Part shown: in pieces, positions 26,614 through 34,324 of the stretch
Numbering within the stretch: the stretch's first letter is position 1
How the letters are laid out: the number at the start of each line of letters is the position of its first letter
Assembly (NCBI GenBank): GCA_017410165.1
Contig: JAFQRH010000019.1
Location: forward strand, 124,001 to 188,000
Direction: 5' to 3'
Length of the DNA: 64,000 nucleotides
Source of the DNA: Alistipes sp.
GTDB lineage: Bacteria > Bacteroidota > Bacteroidia > Bacteroidales > Rikenellaceae
Position numbers and translations under genes: made by a program
Notes under the pieces: generated by a model
Databases searched by the model: none
Told to the model about the DNA's origin: nothing
The model's input: the letters and a program-made list of their open reading frames with translations, nothing else

Positions 26614-26644
26614 CAAATATAGAGCAAAATTTCGTTATTTCCAA
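26614..26644 (-). promoter_or_regulatory. Promoter of rimP-nusA-infB
   Basis: On the minus strand: TTG (26644-26642), 20-base spacer, TAtaTTTG (26621-26614). Fits the Bacteroidetes consensus and gives a leader of about 90 bases that includes the hairpin. Confidence 0.75.
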
Positions 26645-26674
26645 AGGAAATAAGAAAAAAGTTTCTCTGCCAGA

Positions 26675-27460
26675 TTATCTTGCCGAGGTGTATGGCTTGA
26701 TTACGCCGCGTTGCGACGAGCGGATGAACTGCAAGAGTGCGTCGCGCTCGGCCGACTGCGGGAGTTGCTTTTCGACCTCCTCGCAAGCGTGCAGGTAGTT
26801 CATATCGCTCTGGAAGAGCAGTCGGCAGGCGTTGTGAATTGCCTCAATCTGCTCCGGAGTAAAACCTCTGCGCGATAGACCGATTTTGTTCACGCCGGCG
26901 AACGAAAGCGTATCCGAACGCAGTGTGATGTATGGCGGAACATCCTTGCTTACGAGCGCACCACCCTGAATCATAGCGTGGTCGCCGATACGGCACCATT
27001 GGTGTACGGCAGCGTGACCGCCGATAACCACCCAGTCGCCGACCTCGACCTCGCCGGCAAGCGAAACACGGTTGGCAATTACGCAGTGGCTGCCCACAAC
27101 GTCGTCGTGTGCCACGTGAACGTATGCCATCAGCAGGTTGCCGTTGCCGACAACGGTCTTGCCACGCGATGCTGTACCGCGGCTGATGGTGACACATTCG
27201 CGGATATCGTTGTCGTCGCCAATCTCGGCAGTTGTCTTTTCGCCGACAAACTTCAAATCCTGCGGGAGGCAGGAGATGGAGGCCGCCGTGTGAATCTTAC
27301 AACGCTTGCCGATACGTGCGCCATCGTGAATTACGGCACCCGGACCAATCCAACAATCGTCGCCGATAACCACATCGCCAGCAATGTAGGCAAACGGCTC
27401 AACGGTTACGTTGTTGCCTATTTGTGCATCGGGGTGTACATAAGCAAGAGGACTTATCAT
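26675..27460 (-). CDS. lpxA: Acyl-ACP--UDP-N-acetylglucosamine O-acyltransferase
   Basis: A 261-residue LpxA, the first enzyme of lipid A synthesis, adding a 3-hydroxyacyl chain to UDP-GlcNAc. It is a left-handed beta helix built of hexapeptide repeats (residues 1-185), with the catalytic histidine in AYVHVAHDDVVG, and a helical C-terminal domain (FTPEQIEAIHNACRLLF). The start is the ATG at 27460, giving MISPLAYVHPDA; the frame is open four codons further but only to a TTG. It lies 43 bases after lpxC/fabZ, a conserved lipid A operon in Bacteroidetes. Confidence 0.94.
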   Translation of the reverse strand: MISPLAYVHPDAQIGNNVTVEPFAYIAGDVVIGDDCWIGPGAVIHDGARIGKRCKIHTAASISCLPQDLKFVGEKTTAEIGDDNDIRECVTISRGTASRGKTVVGNGNLLMAYVHVAHDDVVGSHCVIANRVSLAGEVEVGDWVVIGGHAAVHQWCRIGDHAMIQGGALVSKDVPPYITLRSDTLSFAGVNKIGLSRRGFTPEQIEAIHNACRLLFQSDMNYLHACEEVEKQLPQSAERDALLQFIRSSQRGVIKPYTSAR

Positions 27461-27503
27461 AATAGTTTTCAATTATTTGGGTTGTGTAAATAGTTTTTGT
27501 TGT

Positions 27504-28904
27504 TTATTTGCTTTTTGCGATTTGAGCCATCAACTCCGCCTCGCATACGAGCGTATCGCCGACAAACGCCTTGCACATCATCGACGCAATGCCACGACGG
27601 ACAGGCGAGATAAGCTCTGCCTCGATTTGCAACACGTCGCCCGGCGTTACTTTGTGCTTGAAACGCACGTTGTCGATGCGCAGGAAGTAGGTCGAGTAGA
27701 GGTGCGGGTCTTCGACGCTGCTCAATACGAGCAGACCGCCGCACTGTGCCATTGCCTCGACGATAAGCACGCCCGGCATTACCGGCTCCTGTGGGAAGTG
27801 GCCCTGGAAGAATGGCTCGTTGATTGACACATTCTTGATGCCGGCAATCGAGGTGCCGTCGATGTGGAATATGCGGTCGATGAGCATAAACGGATAGCGG
27901 TGCGGAAGCATTGCGCGAATCTCGTTGATGTCGTAGAGCGGTGCGCGACGAGCGTCGTACTTGAAACGTGGCTTAACGCCTTCGCGACGAATCGTCTGCT
28001 GAATCTGCTTCATAAACTCCGTATTGGCGAAGTGGCCCGGACGCGTTGCCCAGACACGACCCTTGATGCGGATGCCGAGCAGCGCAAAGTCGCCGAGCAG
28101 GTCGAGCAACTTGTGACGAGCCAACTCGTTGTTGGCGCGCAACTGCAAATTGTTCAGGTAGCCGCCCGTAACGCGGATGTCCTGCTTGCCGAATATCTGT
28201 TTGAGGTGGTCCAACTGCTCGTCCGACACCGGATTTTCGACCACTACGATTGCGTTGTCGAGGTCGCCACCCTTGATGAGGTTCATCTTGAAGAGCGGCT
28301 CCAACTCGTGCAGGAATACGAAGGTGCGGCACGGCGCGATTGCCTCGGTGTAGTTATCGCCCGGAATGAGCGTTGCGTATTGGTTGCCGATGACCTTCGA
28401 GTTGTAATCGACGTGTACCGAAACCGAGAACTCTTCGTCGGGGTACATCACAATTGCCACACCCTTCTCCGGAATGGTATATACCTGCTTCTCGCGCACC
28501 TCGTAGTAGCGACGCTCGGCCGACTGCTGCTCGATGCCGACCGCCTGAATCTGCTCGGCATACGCCTTTGCCGAACCATCCATAATCGGGGTCTCGGGGC
28601 CGTCGATATCCACCAACGCATTATCTACGCCGAGAGTCCAGAGCGCCGACATAATATGCTCGATGGTGCTCACGCGCACACCGTCACGCTCGATGGTCGT
28701 GCCACGCGACGTGTCGGTAACGTATTCACACAATGCAGGTATGGTGGGTTGTCCTTCGATATCCGTGCGACGGAAAACAATGCCGTGGTCGGCAGGCGCA
28801 GGATTCACGGTCATCGTGACCTTTACGCCCGTATGCAAACCCTTGCCCGAGAATGTCATTGACGAGCAGAGCGTCTGCTGTTTTGTTGATGAAGTTGTTG
28901 TCAT
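27504..28904 (-). CDS. lpxC/fabZ: Fused LpxC deacetylase / FabZ dehydratase
   Basis: A 466-residue bifunctional protein. Residues 1 to ~305 are LpxC, the zinc deacetylase that commits UDP-acyl-GlcNAc to lipid A: H83 in STIEHIMSAL, and the ELARHKLLDLLGDF motif with the second His and the Asp ligand. Residues ~320-466 are FabZ, the 3-hydroxyacyl-ACP dehydratase: LPHRYPFMLIDRI, then the catalytic His in FFQGHFPQEPVMPGV and Glu in IVEAMAQ. This fusion is characteristic of Bacteroidetes and links fatty-acid and lipid A synthesis. It is followed by lpxA. A TAtaTTTG box lies upstream (28940-28933). Confidence 0.96.
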   Translation of the reverse strand: MTTTSSTKQQTLCSSMTFSGKGLHTGVKVTMTVNPAPADHGIVFRRTDIEGQPTIPALCEYVTDTSRGTTIERDGVRVSTIEHIMSALWTLGVDNALVDIDGPETPIMDGSAKAYAEQIQAVGIEQQSAERRYYEVREKQVYTIPEKGVAIVMYPDEEFSVSVHVDYNSKVIGNQYATLIPGDNYTEAIAPCRTFVFLHELEPLFKMNLIKGGDLDNAIVVVENPVSDEQLDHLKQIFGKQDIRVTGGYLNNLQLRANNELARHKLLDLLGDFALLGIRIKGRVWATRPGHFANTEFMKQIQQTIRREGVKPRFKYDARRAPLYDINEIRAMLPHRYPFMLIDRIFHIDGTSIAGIKNVSINEPFFQGHFPQEPVMPGVLIVEAMAQCGGLLVLSSVEDPHLYSTYFLRIDNVRFKHKVTPGDVLQIEAELISPVRRGIASMMCKAFVGDTLVCEAELMAQIAKSK

Positions 28905-28932
28905 CTTTTGTCTGTTAATAAATTATTGGGCA

Positions 28933-28940
28933 CAAATATA
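28933..28940 (-). promoter_or_regulatory. -7 box for lpxC/fabZ
   Basis: TAtaTTTG on the minus strand, 28 bases before the ATG; no TTG at the ideal spacing. A facing TAatTTTG (28962-28969) on the plus strand could serve the divergent TonB-like gene. Confidence 0.5.
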
Positions 28941-28991
28941 CTAAAATTTCAGAATAAACGCTAATTTTGCAAGTGTTAAACCCGTTTAGTG

Positions 28992-29834
28992 ATGAGTAAT
29001 AGCGAAAAAACGACCGAAAAACCGACAGCAACGCCCACCGAAGCAGGTGATGCTCGCGCGGTGCGACCTCGTCGTCGTCCGTTGCGACTTCCGTTCGATG
29101 GGCGCAGTCAGGATGCAGGTAGTTGGGCGTACGACCATCGCGTCGGGTTGTGCGTGACGCTGATAATATATCTTCTCGTAGCCATCGGTTTCGTCTCGTC
29201 GAAGATTGTGATGGGCGGCCGAGCGTCGATGCAGGGTATGTATATTGATTTGCAGACGGTTGAGGAGTTGGAGCGCGAACGCGACCGCTTGGCGGAAGAG
29301 GTGCGCCGTGCCAACGAACAGATTGATTGGAGTGCAATTCGCAACACCTCCTCGAACGAGAATGCACTGAACGAGAATTTGCAGGACGACCGAGGTACCA
29401 ACACTTCGGCACTCAACTCGGAGGCGGAGGCCGTCGAGCAGCGTCTGCGTGCAAATCGTGACGCTTACGAGCGCGGAGTGGCGGCTGCGAACGCCATAGG
29501 CGAGCGTACGGAGAACGACAATAACACATCCGAGGGCGAGAGCGACCGCAAGGTCAAGGGGCGCGTGACGGTATCATTCTCGCTGACCAATCCGACACGC
29601 TACTCGCGCCATCTTATCAAGCCGGCATATCGTTGCGAGGGTGGTGGCGAGGTTGTCGTAAATATCGCTGTCAATCAGCGCGGTGATGTGATTTCGGCGC
29701 AGGTGGCATCGGGTGGTGACGAGTGTATGCGTCAGACTGCAATCAAGGCGGCACGCAATTCGCGTTTCGATTACAACGAGTCGGCTCCGGTACGCCAAAC
29801 GGGAACGATAACTTATATATTCATTCCGCAGTAA
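28992..29834 (+). CDS. TonB-family energy transducer-like protein
   Basis: A 280-residue protein. It starts with a basic, disordered cytoplasmic segment of about 50 residues (RPRRRPLRLPF), then one membrane helix (about 53-72, LCVTLIIYLLVAIGFVSSKI), a coiled-coil-like region (ELERERDRLAEEVRRANEQ), an Asn/Glu-rich linker, and a C-terminal TonB_C-like domain (GEVVVNIAVNQRGDVISAQV to GTITYIFIPQ). TonB proteins pass proton-motive energy to outer-membrane receptors. This one has no ExbB/ExbD neighbours and lacks the usual proline-rich span. The ATG at 28992 is preferred over the adjacent GTG. Confidence 0.78.
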   Translation: MSNSEKTTEKPTATPTEAGDARAVRPRRRPLRLPFDGRSQDAGSWAYDHRVGLCVTLIIYLLVAIGFVSSKIVMGGRASMQGMYIDLQTVEELERERDRLAEEVRRANEQIDWSAIRNTSSNENALNENLQDDRGTNTSALNSEAEAVEQRLRANRDAYERGVAAANAIGERTENDNNTSEGESDRKVKGRVTVSFSLTNPTRYSRHLIKPAYRCEGGGEVVVNIAVNQRGDVISAQVASGGDECMRQTAIKAARNSRFDYNESAPVRQTGTITYIFIPQ

Positions 29835-29866
29835 ACGTGCCTAAAAAGGTGATTTTGGTGTCAAAC

Positions 29867-29924
29867 TCGTGTGGAAAACGCTCATTTACGTTCAAGTAAA
29901 CTTCGCGCTTTCCACACTTCGTTT
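29867..29924 (+). terminator. Branched terminator after the TonB-like gene
   Basis: GTGTGGAAA (29867-29875) pairs with TTTCCACAC (29907-29915), enclosing a second small stem TTTAC/GTAAA, followed by TTCGTTTTTCT. The rest of 29835-30000 shows nothing else. Confidence 0.65.
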
Positions 29925-30000
29925 TTCTAAAAATCCCTCTTTTTATACACGTTTCTACACCTTTCTTGCGCCGTAGTGCCTGTTTATTATGCTGAAAATC

Positions 30001-30046
30001 ATAATAAAAAAGGTTGTCTCAATGTAGCGTTGAGGCAACCTTTTCT
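30001..30046 (-). terminator. Terminator of korAB
   Basis: AAAAGGTTG-T-CTCAA and TTGAG-G-CAACCTTTT form a 14-bp stem. On the minus strand it lies 19 bases after the korB stop and is followed by TTTTTTATTAT. Confidence 0.85.
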
Positions 30047-30062
30047 GCGAGTTTGTCGCGTG

Positions 30063-31094
30063 CTATTCGATGCTCCACGTCTCGCCCGACATAAGCAGGT
30101 CGTCCATCGACCGTATCTTGCTCTGCGAGCGCACCTGTTCCACCTGTTCGGCAACGGCGCGGTCGTAGATGCACGGCTCGCTCACGTCACGAATCACACC
30201 CAGCGCAACCGGAAAATCGGGATACTTCATCGCTGCCAACATACGGTGCAGTGTCGTATCCTCGCAATGCGCATCGTGTGTCAGCACATCCTCCTCCGTG
30301 TAGCCATCCTCGCCTATGGTGACGACTTTCAGTTGCAGACCCTCCAAGACCAAACCACGTCGCAAATCGGCTCCGAAGAGCATCTTCTCGCCGTGGCGAA
30401 GTGTGATTGTATGCTCGGCGCGTGTCGCCTTGTCGGCGGCAAAGCCCGCGTGAGTTTTGTTGTTGAAAATCATACAGTTTACCAACGTCTCGACAATCGA
30501 CGTGCCTCGATGTTTGGCTGCCGCCACAAGTAGCTCCTTTGTCAGCCCCACCTCGGCATCGACCGTGCGGGCAAAGAATGTCGCTTTGGCTCCGATTGCC
30601 AACTCGCCCGGGTTGAACGGGTGCTCGACGGTGCCGTAAGGCGATGTTTTGGTGATGGTGCCGAGTTTGGTTGTCGGCGAATATTGACCCTTCGTAAGTC
30701 CGTAAATCTCGTTGTTGAAGAGTATGATATTCAAATCGACGTTACGACGCACGGCGTGTATAAAGTGGTTACCGCCGATGGCGAGCGAATCGCCGTCGCC
30801 TGTGCAAACCCACACCGAGAGGTCGGGATTGGCAACCTTGATACCCGTAGCAATAGCCGCGGCGCGACCGTGAATCGTATGGAAACCAAACGTGCGCATA
30901 TAGTAGATGAAGCGCGACGAGCAACCGATACCCGACACGAAGACAAATCGCTCGTGTGGCACATCGAGTGCATCGGCCACCTCGGGCATTGCACGCTGTA
31001 CGGCGTTCAACAATGCGTGGTCGCCACATCCCGGGCACCACTTTACCTGTTGGTCGGACTTGAAGTCCGCTGCTGTATATTTGTACTCCGCCAT
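30063..31094 (-). CDS. korB: 2-oxoacid:ferredoxin oxidoreductase, beta subunit
   Basis: A 343-residue thiamine-pyrophosphate-binding subunit of a 2-oxoglutarate (or related 2-oxoacid):ferredoxin oxidoreductase, which makes acyl-CoA and reduced ferredoxin. The CPGCGD motif (C20, C23) binds the cluster/TPP region, and the TPP motif is GDGDSLAIGGNHFIHAVRR with NNEIYGLTKGQ after it. It starts 3 bases after korA ends. No separate ferredoxin-type subunits are nearby, as usual for the two-subunit Bacteroidetes enzyme. Confidence 0.94.
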   Translation of the reverse strand: MAEYKYTAADFKSDQQVKWCPGCGDHALLNAVQRAMPEVADALDVPHERFVFVSGIGCSSRFIYYMRTFGFHTIHGRAAAIATGIKVANPDLSVWVCTGDGDSLAIGGNHFIHAVRRNVDLNIILFNNEIYGLTKGQYSPTTKLGTITKTSPYGTVEHPFNPGELAIGAKATFFARTVDAEVGLTKELLVAAAKHRGTSIVETLVNCMIFNNKTHAGFAADKATRAEHTITLRHGEKMLFGADLRRGLVLEGLQLKVVTIGEDGYTEEDVLTHDAHCEDTTLHRMLAAMKYPDFPVALGVIRDVSEPCIYDRAVAEQVEQVRSQSKIRSMDDLLMSGETWSIE

Positions 31095-31097
31095 ATC

Positions 31098-32942
31098 TTA
31101 TTCGCTCATTATTTGATTAAACACTCGCTTCAACTCCTCGACCGAGAACGGCTGACCCTGGCACTTGTTGTATTGCAAGAAATCCATCTGCGGGAATACG
31201 CCACGCAGATAGGCGGCGGCCTGTCCCTTGTTGAGCTCACATACGACGATGCGCGAGAAGCGTTTGAATATCTCCGACAGCCCCTTTGGTAGTGGGTTGA
31301 TGTAGTTTAAGTGGCAGAGTGACACACTCTTGCCCTCTTCGCGCAACTGCTCGACGGCACTGCGCAGATGGCCGAACGTTCCGCCCCAACCGACAACAAG
31401 CAGGTCGCCCGACTCGTCACCCATAACGCTCTGCGTCGGGATATCCTCCTGCACGGCAGCAACCTTCGCAGCGCGCGTGCGCACCATCTCTTCGTGGTTT
31501 GCCGGCTCGTAGGATATGTTGCCTGTAAGGTGATTCTTCTCCAAACCGCCGATGCGGTGTTCAAGCCCTGCGTTGCCCGGCACTGCCCAACGGCGTGCAA
31601 GCGTCTTTGCATCGCGCTCGTAAGGCATAAAATCGCCATCGCCACGCACGGCAAGCGGTGGGTGTATCTCCGGCAACGAAGCCATCTTCGGAATGCGCCA
31701 CGCCTCCGACGAATTTGCGATGAAGCCGTCGGTGAGCAGTATGACAGGCGTCATATGCTCCATTGCGATACGCGCCGCCTCAAATGCATAGTGAAAACAG
31801 TCGCTTGGCGATGAGGCGGCAATGACCGGTACGGGACACTCGCCATTGCGACCGTAGAGTGCCTGCATCAGGTCGCTCTGCTCGGTTTTGGTTGGCAATC
31901 CCGTTGAAGGGCCTCCGCGTTGCACATCGACGACCACCAGCGGAAGCTCTGCCATCACGGCCAGACCGAGTGCCTCGCTTTTGAGTGACAGACCCGGGCC
32001 CGAAGTGGTGGTGACGGCGAGCGAACCGGCATACGAAGCACCGATTGCGGTGCAGATGCCCGCTATCTCGTCCTCTGCCTGTACGGTTTTGACTCCCAAC
32101 TCTTTATGCTTTGCCAACTCTTCGAGAATGACCGTGGCCGGTGTTATCGGATACGAGCCGCAGAAGAGCGGTCGCCCACTCTTTTCGGATGCTGCCATAA
32201 AGCCCCAAGCGGTTGCTACGTTGCCGTTTATCGTGCGATATACGCCACGCTCCAAGCCCGATGGCTCGACGGTGTATGCGGCGTGTGTGAGGTGGTTGTT
32301 TGCTGCGTAGTTGTAACCCGCCTCGACCACCTGTTTGTTGGCTTCGGCTACGTCGGGGCTTTTTCGTCCGAACTTCGCGTCGATATACTCGTGAGCGTGG
32401 GCGGTCGATTTACCGGTAATGTAGAGCGTGATGCCGAGCGCAAACATATTTTTGCATTTGAGGCGTGCCTTTGCGTCGAGCGACGATTCGGCAAGTGCCT
32501 CGCGCGTCATCGTGGTAATGCGTGCCAAAATAATATTGTACTCCTGCAAGCCGAGCTCCTTAATAGGGTCGTCGGTCGCAAATCCCGCCTTTGCGATATG
32601 CTCCGGCGAGAGTGTGTCGGCATCGATTATAACGGTTGCGTTCGGTTTCAAAAATGGGCGGTTGGCGCGCATTGCGGCGGGATTCATAGCCACCAACACG
32701 TCGCACTTGTCGCCCGGATTGTGTACGTCGTGCGAGCCGAAGTGCACCTGAAAGCCAGAGACACCAGCTACGGTGCCTTGCGGAGCGCGTATTTCGGCCG
32801 GATAGTCGGGGAAGGTCGAAATTGCATTACCTCCGAGAGCCGAGGTCTCGGAGAAGAGCGTTCCCGTGAGTTGCATTCCGTCGCCAGAGTCGCCCGAGAA
32901 GCGAATCACGACATCCTGCAATAGCGTAGTATTCTGTTCCAT
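31098..32942 (-). CDS. korA: 2-oxoacid:acceptor oxidoreductase, alpha subunit (gamma-alpha fusion)
   Basis: A 614-residue subunit. Residues 1-190 are the gamma domain (VIRFSGDSGDGMQLTGTLF), and the rest is the alpha domain with the pyrimidine-binding GSYPITPATVILEELAKH motif and EDEIAGICTAIGASYAG. The C-terminal KGLSEIFKRFSRIVVCELN region is the transketolase-like third domain. Gamma-alpha fusions are the usual form in two-subunit KorAB. It leads the korAB operon; a TAtcTTTG box lies 28 bases before the ATG. Confidence 0.94.
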   Translation of the reverse strand: MEQNTTLLQDVVIRFSGDSGDGMQLTGTLFSETSALGGNAISTFPDYPAEIRAPQGTVAGVSGFQVHFGSHDVHNPGDKCDVLVAMNPAAMRANRPFLKPNATVIIDADTLSPEHIAKAGFATDDPIKELGLQEYNIILARITTMTREALAESSLDAKARLKCKNMFALGITLYITGKSTAHAHEYIDAKFGRKSPDVAEANKQVVEAGYNYAANNHLTHAAYTVEPSGLERGVYRTINGNVATAWGFMAASEKSGRPLFCGSYPITPATVILEELAKHKELGVKTVQAEDEIAGICTAIGASYAGSLAVTTTSGPGLSLKSEALGLAVMAELPLVVVDVQRGGPSTGLPTKTEQSDLMQALYGRNGECPVPVIAASSPSDCFHYAFEAARIAMEHMTPVILLTDGFIANSSEAWRIPKMASLPEIHPPLAVRGDGDFMPYERDAKTLARRWAVPGNAGLEHRIGGLEKNHLTGNISYEPANHEEMVRTRAAKVAAVQEDIPTQSVMGDESGDLLVVGWGGTFGHLRSAVEQLREEGKSVSLCHLNYINPLPKGLSEIFKRFSRIVVCELNKGQAAAYLRGVFPQMDFLQYNKCQGQPFSVEELKRVFNQIMSE

Positions 32943-32969
32943 CTTGTGGTTTTAAGATTTTTACTCTTA

Positions 32970-32977
32970 CAAAGATA
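32970..32977 (-). promoter_or_regulatory. -7 box for korAB
   Basis: TAtcTTTG on the minus strand; the nearest TTG (33003-33001) is 23 bases upstream, slightly long. Confidence 0.5.
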
Positions 32978-33035
32978 GAAAAAAGATGGAAAAATGAGTG
33001 CAAAGCGAGCAAAAAAATGCACGCCCTCCTCTCAA

Positions 33036-33710
33036 TTAACGTATCGAATTCATACGGATACTCGCCTTGACGAGTGCTATGGCTCGTACGCGGTCGAGAG
33101 CCACATCCTTGTCGGCGTGGTGCGGATTCTGGCTGACGAGTTTGATGCAGCCCTTCTGCTCGGACTTCTGGATGTACTTGACCGTTACGTACTCTTCGCC
33201 GTCAATCTCTATCGAGAGCAGATACATATCGCCCCAAAAGATGTCGTTCACGTCGTGCAACTGCTTGTAGAGGACGATGTCGCCACTTTTGAGCAGTGGG
33301 TACATCGAGTCGCCCACGACGTAAATCGCACCGTCGCACTTCGGCAGATTCGGGATATGGATATAGTTTACGGGCGTAACCTCCTCGCTCTGTGTGAAGA
33401 GCGGCACAAGCCCCGCAGTTCCCTCAATCGAGTAGAGTGGCACGCTTTGCAACGGTAGCGACGAGTCGGTGCGCAGGCGGAAGGCGTTCGTCAGACTCGG
33501 CTCGGCATTGAACATTTCGCCCCGTCCGGATTCAATCCACTCCGGATTGACGTTCAATTCTTGAATAAGAATGTTTTTGTTGCGAGTCGAGAGCCCCGCG
33601 CGTCCGGTTTCGATCATCGAGAGTGCAGTCTTTCCAATGCCAAGTCGTTGAGCGAGTTGCTCTTGTGTCAAACCAAGCGCTTTGCGTATCAATTTTACCC
33701 TGCTTTCCAT
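33036..33710 (-). CDS. LexA/CI-type repressor: HTH plus S24 self-cleavage domain
   Basis: A 224-residue transcription factor. An XRE-type helix-turn-helix spans residues 1-60 (ALGLTQEQLAQRLGIGKTALSMIETG). The C-terminal S24 peptidase domain has all elements for self-cleavage: A99-G100, nucleophile S135 in VVGDSMYP (35 residues after the Gly) and base K178 in YVTVKYI. LexA and lambda-type repressors cleave themselves this way on RecA activation, so SOS control is likely but inferred. It is divergent from a small unknown gene and a terminase gene, as a prophage repressor would be. Confidence 0.9.
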   Translation of the reverse strand: MESRVKLIRKALGLTQEQLAQRLGIGKTALSMIETGRAGLSTRNKNILIQELNVNPEWIESGRGEMFNAEPSLTNAFRLRTDSSLPLQSVPLYSIEGTAGLVPLFTQSEEVTPVNYIHIPNLPKCDGAIYVVGDSMYPLLKSGDIVLYKQLHDVNDIFWGDMYLLSIEIDGEEYVTVKYIQKSEQKGCIKLVSQNPHHADKDVALDRVRAIALVKASIRMNSIR

Positions 33711-33761
33711 AATTGTCTATTAAAAATTCTTATACAAAAATTGAACAAAGAATGATGTCAA

Positions 33762-33785
33762 ATTCAATATTTGAATATATCTTTG
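33762..33785. promoter_or_regulatory. Candidate operator and promoter between the divergent repressor and small ORF
   Basis: ATTCAA-TAT-TTGAAT (33762-33776) is a perfect palindrome. It abuts a plus-strand TAtcTTTG box (33778-33785), so a bound dimer would block that promoter. The whole 33711-33886 gap is AT-rich, unlike its surroundings. Confidence 0.55.
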
Positions 33786-33886
33786 CACTGCAAAGTTAAA
33801 CTATTTAATCGAAACAAACAAATAATTCAATAATTTATCTTGCAATAAATCAACAAAAAGATGAAAAATACCTAAATTTTTACGCT

Positions 33887-34180
33887 ATGTACGAAATTCC
33901 TTTCAATCTCTATGACGATTTGGCGTGCGAAATCTGTTCGTCGCTCCGCGACATCCACTACTTCAACGGTAGGGTTGTGGTGGACAATGGCGATGTAGAG
34001 TGCTCGCTCACGGCAACCATCATCATCTATCGTCGTCGCGTGTCGGCGATGTCGGACGAGTTTGATGACATTGTCGATGCGGTTCCGGTGTGGTGGGAGT
34101 GCCATACTCTGACCCCCGAGGGCGAGGTGTGCAACGACTTCGATTTCGCTCTGCTTCGCGACGCGCTCATCGGTCGATAG
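33887..34180 (+). CDS. 97-residue unknown protein of the phage-like island
   Basis: I do not recognise this protein. It is acidic, with no signal peptide or membrane segment. It contains regular strand-like stretches (RVVVDNGDVECSLTATIIIYRRR) and a Trp pair (VPVWWECHTL) with an acidic C-terminal helix. It starts 176 bases from the divergent repressor, behind the candidate operator, and ends before a strong terminator. The context suggests a small phage protein, perhaps regulatory, but no function can be assigned. Confidence 0.7.
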   Translation: MYEIPFNLYDDLACEICSSLRDIHYFNGRVVVDNGDVECSLTATIIIYRRRVSAMSDEFDDIVDAVPVWWECHTLTPEGEVCNDFDFALLRDALIGR

Positions 34181-34243
34181 TGCGCGCTTGTGCGTCAATG
34201 GTGCGGACCCTCTCTCCTATGAAGCGATACCTTCCCGCACCGT

Positions 34244-34295
34244 GCGGTCTGAACACATCCCTTCACTTCGTATCGGAAGCAGACCGCTTTTTTTT
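34244..34295 (+). terminator. Terminator between the small ORF and terL
   Basis: GCGGTCTG (34244-34251) pairs with CAGACCGC (34280-34287) over a 28-base loop, followed at once by eight T. Confidence 0.75.
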
Positions 34296-34324
34296 CGATA
34301 AATTTTTACACACTATATATAAAT

